From Pyrinomonadaceae bacterium (GTDB lineage: Bacteria > Acidobacteriota > Blastocatellia > Pyrinomonadales > Pyrinomonadaceae): a stretch of 42,306 bases of DNA. The number at the start of each line of letters is the position of its first letter. Position 1 is the stretch's first letter. The notes below the pieces were generated by a model. That model did no database searches. It was not told the DNA's origin and saw only the letters and a program-made list of their open reading frames with translations. The stretch covers positions 1-42,306 of the forward strand of contig JACVRN010000037.1 in assembly GCA_014534425.1 (NCBI GenBank). The letters run 5' to 3'. Below, piece by piece: positions 31,860-39,857 of the stretch. Both the position numbers and the translations under genes were made by a program.

Positions 31860-33338
31860 ATGCCTTTTCTGGACATCCTTCAACTCTCTTTAAGGAACTT
31901 GCGCGAGGCAAAGCTGCGCGCGACGTTGACGACTATGGGAGTGATAGTCGGCGTGGCCGTCATAGTGACGATGGTCTCTTTCGGCCTCGGCCTTCAGCGC
32001 AACACCGTGGAGAGGTTCAAGGCTTTAGACCTCTTCAACGAGTTGACGGTGTACGGGCAGAGCGTGGCGAATCTTGCTATGTCCAGAAGCGGCGGGAATC
32101 AAAATACGAATCGGGTTGATGAGAATGGCCGCAGGCAGAGACCGTTGCTCCCGAACAGCAAACCGGCGACGCGAATTTTGGACGAAGCCGCCGTCGCAGA
32201 GATTGAGACGATTCCCGGCGTCGTCTACGTGGAGCCTGTGATTGTCTTTACTCCCTTCGTGCGCTCGAACGGGCGCGTCTTCACGGAATTAGTCGCCGGA
32301 GCCAGCGTGCCGAATGAAAGCTCTCGCTTCAAGGAGTTTGCAGCAGGCTCTATGATTAGCTCGAGCGATGCCGCCGAGGTCGTAGTCACAGAGCAGTGGA
32401 CGCAGAGCTTCGGCTATGAAAAGCCTGCGGACGCCCTGGGCAAGACTTTGGAATTTCTCGCGCCGCCGGAAAAGAAGAAGGATGAAAGGGAAGAGGAGAA
32501 GGATTCGGGCGCGAGCTTCTTCGGCATTCCCCTAGACGAGGAAGAGTCAGGGGAAGATGCGGGTAAAGATGCGCTCGTCGCGCGTTCCTTCCGCATCGTC
32601 GGCGTGCTGAAGGAACAGAAGGGCCAGCAGGGCGGAGGCTTTCGCGGCCTCACTGCAAACGCAAGCATATTTGTTTCGCTGAAGGCTGCGCGCGACTGGA
32701 CTACGGAGTATCGAAACCCCATGACGGAGGTGGCGCTTGAGCTTGCGCGCTCTCAGGGTGCGATTGACGAGAAGCAGGCCGAAGGGTTTGTCTCCGCAAC
32801 TGTGAGAGTCACTGACCCTGTGGTTTTGACGAACGTTCGGACGCGTCTGACGGAGCTTGGCTTTCAGAGCTTCTCAATCATGGATCAACTGGAGCAGCTT
32901 CGCACGGTCTTTCTCATCATCAACGCGACGCTCGGCCTCCTCGGCGGCATCTCCCTGCTGGTAGCTTCCTTCGGCATCGCCAACACCATGATAATGTCCA
33001 TCCTTGAGCGCACGCGCGAGATAGGAATCATGAAGGCCATAGGCGCTGAGGACGGAGAGATTCGTCTAATCTTCTTCGTCGAAGCGGCTGTCATAGGTTT
33101 TGTCGGAGGCGTGATAGGAGTTTTAACGGCGTGGGGAATCGACGGGCTTTCAAATCGCCTTGCCTATCGCTACATACTGAAGCCGCAGAACGCTTCGTAC
33201 GTGGACTTCTTCTACATCCCTTCCTACCTGTGGCTCGGCGCGATAGCCTTCGCCGTGCTGGTCTCAATCATAGCCGCGCTCTACCCGGCCTCGCGCGCCG
33301 CACGCATAGACCCGGTCAAGGCCCTCAGGCACGATTGA
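31860..33338 (+). CDS. MacB/FtsX-type ABC transporter permease
   Basis: This 492-residue protein has one N-terminal membrane helix (ATLTTMGVIVGVAVIVTMVS, about 20-42). A large periplasmic MacB_PCD domain (about 45-340) follows, with a charged low-complexity insert (PEKKKDEREEEKDSG) near 205. Three C-terminal FtsX helices (about 355-480) include the ERTREIGIMKAIGAEDGEI coupling region. MacB-type permeases move substrates from the periplasm by mechanotransmission. Its ATPase is probably the gene at 28586. No outer-membrane or membrane-fusion partner is in the window. It ends an apparently continuous plus-strand series. Confidence 0.92.
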   Translation: MPFLDILQLSLRNLREAKLRATLTTMGVIVGVAVIVTMVSFGLGLQRNTVERFKALDLFNELTVYGQSVANLAMSRSGGNQNTNRVDENGRRQRPLLPNSKPATRILDEAAVAEIETIPGVVYVEPVIVFTPFVRSNGRVFTELVAGASVPNESSRFKEFAAGSMISSSDAAEVVVTEQWTQSFGYEKPADALGKTLEFLAPPEKKKDEREEEKDSGASFFGIPLDEEESGEDAGKDALVARSFRIVGVLKEQKGQQGGGFRGLTANASIFVSLKAARDWTTEYRNPMTEVALELARSQGAIDEKQAEGFVSATVRVTDPVVLTNVRTRLTELGFQSFSIMDQLEQLRTVFLIINATLGLLGGISLLVASFGIANTMIMSILERTREIGIMKAIGAEDGEIRLIFFVEAAVIGFVGGVIGVLTAWGIDGLSNRLAYRYILKPQNASYVDFFYIPSYLWLGAIAFAVLVSIIAALYPASRAARIDPVKALRHD

Positions 33339-33402
33339 GAAGCTCTGAACCTCTCATCCGATTCTCTCGTATGTAACTGGCGGGGCCGCGCCGTCGCCAG
33401 CC

Positions 33403-33430
33403 TTGAGTAAATCTACAAGCCCGTTATTAT
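33403..33430 (+). promoter_or_regulatory. Candidate sigma70 promoter for the zinc-ribbon gene at 33461
   Basis: TTGAGT (33403-33408), then 16 bases, then TATTAT (33425-33430, 5 of 6). The start codon follows about 30 bases later with the strong site AGAAGGAG (33446-33453). A GC-rich stem CTGGCG/CGCCAG lies just upstream (33377-33400) and might end the upstream transcript. Confidence 0.42.
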
Positions 33431-33460
33431 AGAGTCGTCGGTTATAGAAGGAGACCCATC

Positions 33461-33934
33461 ATGTACTGCTCTTCGTGTGGCATAGAGGTAAGCCGAGAGT
33501 TGAACTACTGCAATCGCTGCGGGGCCAGCCTGAACCCGTCCGCGAATCAAGCCCCTCAAGTCTACTCTCCACCCCCAAGGTTGACAGGCCCCATCATAGC
33601 CCTTGGCGTAACCGTCGTCTTCAGCTTAATGGCAATCTTCGGTTCCGTCACCAAGCTGTTCGACAGGGGCGTGCATCCGGCATTCCTGACCTGGATGGTT
33701 ATCTTCGCCCTGGCGCTGGTCTTTGGAGTCGTAGGGCTTATCACGCGCCTCCTGACTACGCTTCTGAAAAATTCGTCCGTCCAAATGCCGGAACAGCCGC
33801 CAGCCCAACTACGCAGGCCCCAACAGAGCGCACAGATACCCGCCCCGCAAACAGGCCCCATGAACGCCCCCATCTCAAGCGTCACAGACCACACCACACG
33901 CACCTTCGACCCTGTCTATAGAGAAAGAAAGTAA
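33461..33934 (+). CDS. Zinc-ribbon membrane protein
   Basis: This 157-residue protein begins MYCSSCGIEVSRELNYCNRC, a zinc ribbon with two CxxC knuckles. A short Pro-rich linker follows, then two membrane helices (about residues 42-62 and 75-100) and a Pro/Gln-rich C-terminal tail. It has its own candidate promoter and a strong ribosome site. Architecture resembles the gene at 25414 but sequence similarity is limited to the ribbon. A membrane-adaptor or sensing role is a guess. A family D hairpin follows 26 bases after the stop. Confidence 0.8.
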   Translation: MYCSSCGIEVSRELNYCNRCGASLNPSANQAPQVYSPPPRLTGPIIALGVTVVFSLMAIFGSVTKLFDRGVHPAFLTWMVIFALALVFGVVGLITRLLTTLLKNSSVQMPEQPPAQLRRPQQSAQIPAPQTGPMNAPISSVTDHTTRTFDPVYRERK

Positions 33935-33959
33935 GAAAACCTCTGGCATCATGATAATT

Positions 33960-33988
33960 GTAGGGGCAGGGCTTGTCCCTACCCCTAC
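33960..33988. repeat. GTAGGGGCAGGG hairpin (family D, copy 2)
   Basis: GTAGGGGCAGGG (33960-33971) pairs with CCCTACCCCTAC (33977-33988) apart from one C/A mismatch; the loop is CTTGT. It lies between the convergent zinc-ribbon genes, as copy 1 (11467) lies between convergent genes. Confidence 0.8.
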
Positions 33989-33998
33989 TTGGCACTTA

Positions 33999-34565
33999 TT
34001 AGTTGACGGGTTTGCCGCAGCGATTGCAGAAGCGTGCCGAGGGGTCGCGCTGTTCAGCGCCGCAGGAAGAGCAGGTGAGGCCGACCTTCATGTTCGCTCC
34101 GCAGCCGGAGCAGTAGGCAGAGCCTGCCGAGTTGGCAGCGCCGCAGGTGCCGCAGCGCCCGGGCATGGGCGGAACGTAGCCTCCGGCTTTACGCGCGATG
34201 TGTTCTTCGATTACCTTCCATGCGTCTTCCGTTATCTTGTATTGCCAGTAAGCGCCGAGCGCGGGCAGTGCCAGCAGCGCTCCCATTGAAAGAACCACGG
34301 CGACGGCTGCGACAGCCGCCTTGTCGAACCACTTCTGCATGCCTATCTCGACGCGCGTGCCGCCCTGTTCGGGCGTGACCTTGATGGTCAGAGCGGAAGA
34401 GAGGCCCGTCAGTTCGCGTAACGTGCTAGACTTGCGTGCCTGAAGCACGGCTGTCTGCGCGACCTGCATGGTTTGAACTTCGTAATCGGAATCGAAGATG
34501 TTGCGAAGCTCCGTGATAAGCTGTTGTGCATCGACTTCGACGCCCGGATAATATCGGTTGTCCAT
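33999..34565 (-). CDS. Membrane protein with C-terminal double zinc ribbon
   Basis: The start is the ATG at 34565 (MDNRYYPGVEVDAQQLITEL), preceded by AAAGGA; an in-frame TTG 21 bases upstream is unlikely. In this 188-residue protein, residues about 1-85 form a small alpha/beta domain, then one or two membrane segments (AVAAVAVVLSMGALLALPAL), then a C-terminal pair of zinc ribbons with four CxxC knuckles (CGTC, CSGC, CSSC, CNRC). This inverts the order of the other two zinc-ribbon proteins, which have the ribbon first. It is divergent from the M28 peptidase gene, with only 37 bases between the starts. Confidence 0.8.
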   Translation of the reverse strand: MDNRYYPGVEVDAQQLITELRNIFDSDYEVQTMQVAQTAVLQARKSSTLRELTGLSSALTIKVTPEQGGTRVEIGMQKWFDKAAVAAVAVVLSMGALLALPALGAYWQYKITEDAWKVIEEHIARKAGGYVPPMPGRCGTCGAANSAGSAYCSGCGANMKVGLTCSSCGAEQRDPSARFCNRCGKPVN

Positions 34566-34602
34566 CTTGATAAAAATTCCTTTCAATGGAGACTGTCAAA
34601 AA

Positions 34603-36822
34603 GTGAAAAAGAACTGGCGCAAGCTTCCGGCTCACGCGTTCCTCTTGTTCTTCATCATCACTCAAACGCTCGCGTACTCGCAAACGGGGAGGAGCGGTTA
34701 CGTTTCTTTGGACGGCTTCGGGCCGCGAGATGCGGCTGACGAGGTTCGTTGGGAGACGCAATTTCGCGCCGTGCCTCAACCTGCTTCGGCACGCGAGCAC
34801 TTGCGCCGCCTGACGCTTGAGCCGCACGTAGCCGGCACGCCCGAAGATTACAAGACCGCTCTTTACGTGCGCGACCAGATGCGCTCCTTCGGCTTACAGT
34901 CCGAGCTAAAAGAATATCAGGTTTTGTTGCAGTATCCGAGGCAGCCGACGATTGTGGAGATGATTGCGCCGCGCCGCCAGAGGTTGCAGACCGTCGAAGC
35001 GGTAGTCGCAGAAGACCCGACCTCTTCATCTCGCCGCATCATTCCTCTCTTCAACGGCTATAGCGGCGTGGGCGATGTGACAGCGCCGCTCGTCTACGTC
35101 AACTACGGACTGCCGAACGATTACGAAGCCCTGAAGAAGCTGAAGGTCGACGTGAAGGGAAAGATTGTCATAGCGCGCTACGGCCAATCGTTTCGCGGGG
35201 TGAAGGCGAAGGTCGCAGAAGAGAACGGCGCGGTCGGCATAATCATCTATTCAGACCCTGCGGACGACGGCTACACTCAGGGCGACATTTATCCTAAAGG
35301 CCCCTGGCGACCGCCGCAGTCCGCACAGCGCGGCTCCGTCCAATATCTATTCGAGTACCCGGGCGACCCCTTGACGCCGGGCGCGCCTTCTATTCCCGGC
35401 ACGCCGCGTTTGAAGCTTTCTGAGGCCACGGACATTCCGCGCATTCCCGTTCAGCCCATGTCTTACGGCGAAGCAAGAAAGCTTCTGGAAGCTTTGCGCG
35501 GGCCGCTTCGTCCGAAAGGATTCCAGGGCGGCCTTCCATTCGCTTATCACGCGGGCGGAACCATGGACGTGCGCGTGCGCGTCAAGACAGACCTTGAATA
35601 CGTGGAGCGCACAATCTGGGATGTCATCACGCGCATTGACGGCAGTGTAGAGCCTGACAGGTGGGTCGTCATGGGCAACCACCGCGACGCTTGGACGTTC
35701 GGCGCGGTTGACCCGAATAGCGGAACCTCCGCGATGCTCGAAGCGGGCCGAGGCTTCGGGCAGCTTCTTAAATCAGGATGGAAGCCGCGCCGCACAATCA
35801 TCCTGTGCAGTTGGGACGCCGAAGAGTACGGCCTCATAGGCTCCACGGAATGGGCCGAAGAGAATGCTGATGGGTTGAGACGCAATGCCGTGGCCTATCT
35901 GAACATGGATTCGGCTGTGTCGGGCGCAAACTTCGGGGCGGCGAGCGTGCCTTCGCTCTGGAAGCTGATACGCTCGGCCACGCGCGACATACATGACCCC
36001 AAGACGGGCAAGACCGTCTATCAGGCTTGGCAGGATAGAGTGCGCGAGGCTCTGCCCGAAGCAGAGTTGACAGACCCGGAGACCGGCTCTGACCGTCCCA
36101 TAGCGGAGGCTAGAATAAACGCGCTCGGCTCAGGCTCCGACTACACGCCCTTCCTTCAGCATCTTGGAGTGCCTGCCTTGGACATGGGCTTCGGCGGAGA
36201 TTACGGCGTCTATCATTCGGCGTACGACTCTTTCTACTGGATGTCCAAGTTCGGAGACCCCACGTTCGCTTATCACGTCGCGGCGGCGCAGGTGTGGGGC
36301 ACAATCGCCTTGAGGCTCGCTGATGCGCCGGGCCTGCCTTTCGACTACACGGACTACGCGGCGCAGATTAAAGACTTCATGACGGAAACCTCTCGCACAG
36401 CCGCGCGCCGTAGAATGGCGGACTCTTTCGACGCGCGAGCCTTGAACGACGCGATAAAGGATTTCATGGAAGAGGCCGTGCGCGTGGACAGGAGACGGCG
36501 CGAGGCCGTCACGGAATTTGAGATGGCGCGCACCGCCACGAACGAGTCCAGCCGTCGAGAGGGCGAGCGTTTGAGACGCATCAACGACGCGCTCATCAAC
36601 ACGGAACGCGCGCTCACGGACGCGCGCGGCCTGCGCGGTCGTCCCTGGTACAAGCATCAAATCTACGCGCCGGGCTACTACACGGGCTACGCCGCACAGC
36701 CCTTGCCGGACTTGCGACGCGCCATAGACGACCGCAACACCGCGAACGCACGCGAAGCCGCAGCCAGAATCACCGAAGCCATCAAACGCGCCACCGAAGC
36801 TCTGTCAAAAGCGCGAGATTGA
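34603..36822 (+). CDS. M28 peptidase, glutamate carboxypeptidase II/transferrin-receptor-like (secreted)
   Basis: I chose GTG 34603, about 10 bases after GGAGA, giving 739 residues with a signal peptide (KKNWRKLPAHAFLLFFIITQ). A TTG upstream would lie in the neighbouring gene's start. Domains are protease-associated (about 150-330), M28 catalytic (330-590) and a C-terminal helical dimer domain. Zinc ligands match human GCPII: His360, Asp370, Glu407 (catalytic base), Glu408, Asp436, His538, with spacing equal to GCPII for the first five. The substrate-binding Arg pair of GCPII (in GRAR) is absent here (PALDMGFGGDYG), so specificity for C-terminal Glu is unlikely. A family C hairpin follows the stop. 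Confidence 0.9.
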   Translation: MKKNWRKLPAHAFLLFFIITQTLAYSQTGRSGYVSLDGFGPRDAADEVRWETQFRAVPQPASAREHLRRLTLEPHVAGTPEDYKTALYVRDQMRSFGLQSELKEYQVLLQYPRQPTIVEMIAPRRQRLQTVEAVVAEDPTSSSRRIIPLFNGYSGVGDVTAPLVYVNYGLPNDYEALKKLKVDVKGKIVIARYGQSFRGVKAKVAEENGAVGIIIYSDPADDGYTQGDIYPKGPWRPPQSAQRGSVQYLFEYPGDPLTPGAPSIPGTPRLKLSEATDIPRIPVQPMSYGEARKLLEALRGPLRPKGFQGGLPFAYHAGGTMDVRVRVKTDLEYVERTIWDVITRIDGSVEPDRWVVMGNHRDAWTFGAVDPNSGTSAMLEAGRGFGQLLKSGWKPRRTIILCSWDAEEYGLIGSTEWAEENADGLRRNAVAYLNMDSAVSGANFGAASVPSLWKLIRSATRDIHDPKTGKTVYQAWQDRVREALPEAELTDPETGSDRPIAEARINALGSGSDYTPFLQHLGVPALDMGFGGDYGVYHSAYDSFYWMSKFGDPTFAYHVAAAQVWGTIALRLADAPGLPFDYTDYAAQIKDFMTETSRTAARRRMADSFDARALNDAIKDFMEEAVRVDRRRREAVTEFEMARTATNESSRREGERLRRINDALINTERALTDARGLRGRPWYKHQIYAPGYYTGYAAQPLPDLRRAIDDRNTANAREAAARITEAIKRATEALSKARD

Positions 36823-36826
36823 TGAT

Positions 36827-36898
36827 TAAGAAATTGATTCATTGGTTCATCGGTTCATTGAATCAATGAAGAAATGAACCGATGAATCAATTCTTTTT
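36827..36898. repeat. TTCATTGG-word hairpin (family C, copy 2)
   Basis: AAATTGATTCATTGGTTCAT (from about 36831) pairs with AACCGATGAATCAATTCTTT; the centre is TTCATTGAATCAATGAA. It lies between the convergent M28 peptidase gene and the gene at 36887 and overlaps the latter's last four codons. Confidence 0.82.
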
Positions 36899-37456
36899 GT
36901 TCTTGTCTTTTTTCTCTGCGGGCGGCGGGAGTCGTTTGGCGGCTTCCGCTATCTGCTGCATGTTGTCCAGGGCGTCTTCTAGGGCGGAGAGTTCTTCGCC
37001 GTCGCGCGACTGTGCGCGTAGGGTATTAATCTGCGGAAGGAAATCGTTGACGGCTGCGGCCAGCCTCCTCAGCGCTTTCGGCACCAGTGGGTTCGAAGCG
37101 TCGCGCGCTGCAACGTCGTCTATGTTGTTGATGGCTTCGTCCAAAATCTTTGCGAAGTCATTAAGCAACTCCGCACGCGTTCCCTTCGGCAGAGGCCCCC
37201 AGGTGTCCATCTCCTTCTGAGCCTGTTTTGGAGAAGCCGCGACCGGCGCAGCGCCGTTGACGGCTTGCAGTCGTCGCTCTGCCGCGTGAATGAAGACCTC
37301 CGTGCGTTTATCGAGCGCCTGCGCCTCGCGCACAAGCTCTGCTTCCTGTTCCGTCAGGTGGTCGCGCTTGGTTGTGTTTGTGGCCTGAACGGGAAGGGAG
37401 GTGAAGAGCGCGCAGATAACGAACGCGCAGGTTGAGAAAAATAAATTTCTGAGCAT
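36887..37456 (-). CDS. Small secreted helical protein of unknown function
   Basis: This 189-residue protein has an N-terminal signal peptide (LFFSTCAFVICALFTSLPVQ, cleaved near ATNTT). The rest is mainly charged helix: TEQEAELVREAQALDKRTEV leads into a segment FIHAAERRL, and a C-terminal run ends KKDKNKKN. The FIHAAERRL segment resembles SVELAEARL of the next upstream gene product, so the two may be distant paralogues. The last codons and stop lie in a family C hairpin arm. The gene begins one base over the stop of the upstream operon gene (TGATG overlap). Confidence 0.75.
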   Translation of the reverse strand: MLRNLFFSTCAFVICALFTSLPVQATNTTKRDHLTEQEAELVREAQALDKRTEVFIHAAERRLQAVNGAAPVAASPKQAQKEMDTWGPLPKGTRAELLNDFAKILDEAINNIDDVAARDASNPLVPKALRRLAAAVNDFLPQINTLRAQSRDGEELSALEDALDNMQQIAEAAKRLPPPAEKKDKNKKN

Positions 37457-38070
37457 CAGGGTTGTTCCTTGGGTTGAGGTTGGGACGGCCCCGCAGTCTT
37501 GTTCTCTTCCGGCGCTTTCTCTTCTTCATCGTTAGGAGCGTCCGTTATCACCACGTCGCCGTAGAATCCGTTTAAGGCTTCGCCGCGCACGTCCCTTGTG
37601 TAATCCGTAATAGACTTAATATTGACCGCGAACTCGTTGGGCGTAGTCCTTCGCATGGTCTCAAGCCTCATGCCGTGCGAGCGCAAAGTAATCTCGAAAC
37701 GCTTGTAGGTGTCGCGCAGCTTCTTCTGCTCCTTCTGATCCTTCAGGAAACGTAGCGCGTCTTCGAGTATGCCTTGATAAATGCCAAGCTCTCGCGCGGC
37801 GGATTCATACTGCTGCGCCGAAGTCATCTGTTCCGCGCGCGCCAGCCTCGCTTCGGCCAACTCAACAGACAGGCGTATGCGCGCCTTCACGTCGCGCGCC
37901 GCCTCCAACTGCGAGCGCTCTTCGCGCGTCACCAGCCTCAGAGGCGGAGGCGCAGGAAGCGGAGTCCCTGCGGGAACCTGCCCGCGCGCTTCGACCGACA
38001 TCACGACCGACAGGGCCAAGACCGCCACAAGCCCTGCGATAGTCTCAAGATTTTTTAAGAGAGGAGACAT
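37456..38070 (-). CDS. Secreted helical protein of unknown function
   Basis: This 204-residue protein has a signal peptide (TIAGLVAVLALSVVMSVEAR), a Pro-rich stretch, then a helical domain starting LRLVTREERSQLEAARDVKA and RIRLSVELAEARLARAEQM, a second long helix pair to about residue 120, and a Lys/Glu/Pro-rich tail. I recognise no enzyme motif. It sits between the TPR gene (upstream) and the gene at 36887 (downstream, overlapping by one base), all on the minus strand. A joint envelope role with the TPR protein is an inference. Confidence 0.75.
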   Translation of the reverse strand: MSPLLKNLETIAGLVAVLALSVVMSVEARGQVPAGTPLPAPPPLRLVTREERSQLEAARDVKARIRLSVELAEARLARAEQMTSAQQYESAARELGIYQGILEDALRFLKDQKEQKKLRDTYKRFEITLRSHGMRLETMRRTTPNEFAVNIKSITDYTRDVRGEALNGFYGDVVITDAPNDEEEKAPEENKTAGPSQPQPKEQP

Positions 38071-38078
38071 AATGAGAG

Positions 38079-38133
38079 TGAATGGTGAATAGAAGAAGCG
38101 TTGTGTCTATTTACCATTCACTATTCACCTTTC
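38079..38133. repeat. GTGAATG/GTGAATA word hairpin (family F)
   Basis: GTGAATGGTGAATAGAAGAA (from 38079) pairs imperfectly with CTATTTACCATTCACTATTC, continuing ACCTTTCTT. It lies between two minus-strand genes of the same operon, and the TPR gene's stop (38121-38123) is in one arm. Confidence 0.75.
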
Positions 38134-39605
38134 TTGGTCTTTGCGCCCTCGCCGCGCCTGATCTGATTGCGAAGCGATGGCAAGCGCAGCTTGACCTTGT
38201 CAATCTCAAGTTGGTTCACTTTAGGGTCGGCTCTTTCCAGAAACTTTTCGTAAGCGGCCAGAGCCTGCGGAAACTGATTCAACTGGTCATGCGCCGTCCC
38301 TATGAAAAAGTAGGCGATGACCATGTCGGGCCTGGACTTGATTATCCAATCGTATTCTACCAGCGCTTCGGGAAAGAGTTTCAATTCGTAAAGCGCAGTC
38401 GCCAGATTAGCATGAGCAGCATAATTGTCGGGCACGCTCGCTATCACCTGCCGCAGAAGCTGCACGGCCTCCTGAAAGCGTCGTGCGCGCACCAGCGCTG
38501 CCCCGTAGCTTGTAGCATAATCTGGATTCGTCGGCTGAATCTCAAGCGCACGCTGACAATATTCAAGAGCGCGCTCGGGATTGTCTGTACGATAAGCCAC
38601 GCAGAGGCGAGATAGCAATGACGCGTTGCGCGGCTGCTCTTCCAGCATCTTCTCAAGCGCCGCGCGGTCTTCTTCCGCTACCTCGACGGGAGTCGAGAGT
38701 TGCTTTCGCATCTCCAAGACTTCCGGCAGACGCCGCTTTTCATTATCGAGCGAGTCCAGCAGCCGTATGGCTTCATCTGCGCGCCCCGCGCGTCCGAGCA
38801 CATGAGCCAGAAAGAGCGTGCCTTCCAGAGACTTCGGTGCCTGGTCTCTGATAGCCTGCGCGTCCCTTACGGCGCTCTCAAATTTGCCCTCGGCCATTTC
38901 AAGCTCTGCGCGCTCCATCAAGGCGGCGGAGTTTTTTGCGTCGAGTGTGAGCGCGTTCTCCACGCTCTCCTGTGCATCCTCTTTGTTGCCGAGCGCTCTT
39001 TCTATAGAAGCACGCGCGGCCCACAGCGAAGCCGTGGGATTTTCGCGCGCAGTGGCAATCGAAATCTTCTTCAAAATATCTTCAAGCTGCGGCTGCTTGG
39101 CCTTTGTACGCAGGCGCAGGTCAGCCATGCTTATGAGCGCGATGTTGTTTTCAGGGTCGAGCGCGATGGCCCGCTCAAGATATTTCTCGGCCTCGTCGAA
39201 ACGGTTCTGCCGAAGGTAGAGCGCACCGAGCGCGGCCTGCGGAAAAGGCCAGTTGGCGCGAAGCTCTACGGCGCTCTGGAAAGATTTCTCGGCCTCCGGT
39301 ATGCGCCCCAGGCTGACGAGCGCATTGCCGCGCTGGTAGAAAGCTTCAGGAAATTCCGGGCGCACCTTTATCGCGGCATCATAAAGCGAGATTGCCTGCT
39401 CATAATTGCCGCGCGCGTGCGCGTCCTGCCCGCGCCTGAAAAGCTGTATGGGGTCGGCTCCGTCATCGCCGAAATCATCCCCCTGAGCGAGAGCCGTAGT
39501 CGCAGAGCAAAGCGTCAGGAGAAGCGCAAACGCGCAGTAGATGATAATGGCGTGAGAGCGAGAACGAAAAAACATCCTCAGATAAACCTTGGTAGAAATG
39601 TTCAC
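38121..39605 (-). CDS. Secreted/periplasmic TPR-repeat protein
   Basis: This 494-residue protein has a signal peptide (IIIYCAFALLLTLCSATTALA) followed by about 10-12 tetratricopeptide repeats (residues about 55-475). Clear units include ALGALYLRQNRFDEAEKYLERAI and LERALEYCQRALEIQPTNPDYA. There is no catalytic domain, so it is probably a protein-interaction scaffold in the envelope. Two small secreted genes follow on the same strand, suggesting a shared operon. The 252-base upstream gap (39606-39857) is shared with larE and shows only a TTGACA (39776) without a good -10. Confidence 0.88.
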   Translation of the reverse strand: MNISTKVYLRMFFRSRSHAIIIYCAFALLLTLCSATTALAQGDDFGDDGADPIQLFRRGQDAHARGNYEQAISLYDAAIKVRPEFPEAFYQRGNALVSLGRIPEAEKSFQSAVELRANWPFPQAALGALYLRQNRFDEAEKYLERAIALDPENNIALISMADLRLRTKAKQPQLEDILKKISIATARENPTASLWAARASIERALGNKEDAQESVENALTLDAKNSAALMERAELEMAEGKFESAVRDAQAIRDQAPKSLEGTLFLAHVLGRAGRADEAIRLLDSLDNEKRRLPEVLEMRKQLSTPVEVAEEDRAALEKMLEEQPRNASLLSRLCVAYRTDNPERALEYCQRALEIQPTNPDYATSYGAALVRARRFQEAVQLLRQVIASVPDNYAAHANLATALYELKLFPEALVEYDWIIKSRPDMVIAYFFIGTAHDQLNQFPQALAAYEKFLERADPKVNQLEIDKVKLRLPSLRNQIRRGEGAKTKKGE

Positions 39606-39857
39606 GAGAAGACCATTCTCGGGGAGGCTGCAATCTTAACACGCCCGCCCAGCTCGTGCAAAAAGAGGAGGCCGGAGCGTCGAACTCAATCTCTGCCTTC
39701 TTCGTTTCCCTTTACTACTTGCTCTGGGGTTCGTGCATGCGATAACATTCGCGTCGCATTAATTCACAAAAAAAATTGACAGCGACAGAGTAGATTAACT
39801 GGCGGGTGTGTGTATGCTTGAAGCGGCGCGCCCGGTTGACTGAAGCGGGAAGAGTTT

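Noticed and set aside
34558..34602. TTG start for the M28 peptidase
   Set aside because: It would overlap the start of the divergent zinc-ribbon gene and put 15 non-signal residues before a good signal peptide; GTG 34603 has a ribosome site.
38700..39779. Plus-strand ORF of 359 codons
   Set aside because: It is antisense to the TPR gene and its translation has no family features; the TPR repeats on the minus strand are clear.
39776..39804. TTGACA as a larE promoter
   Set aside because: The -35 is perfect but no acceptable -10 lies 16-18 bases downstream.
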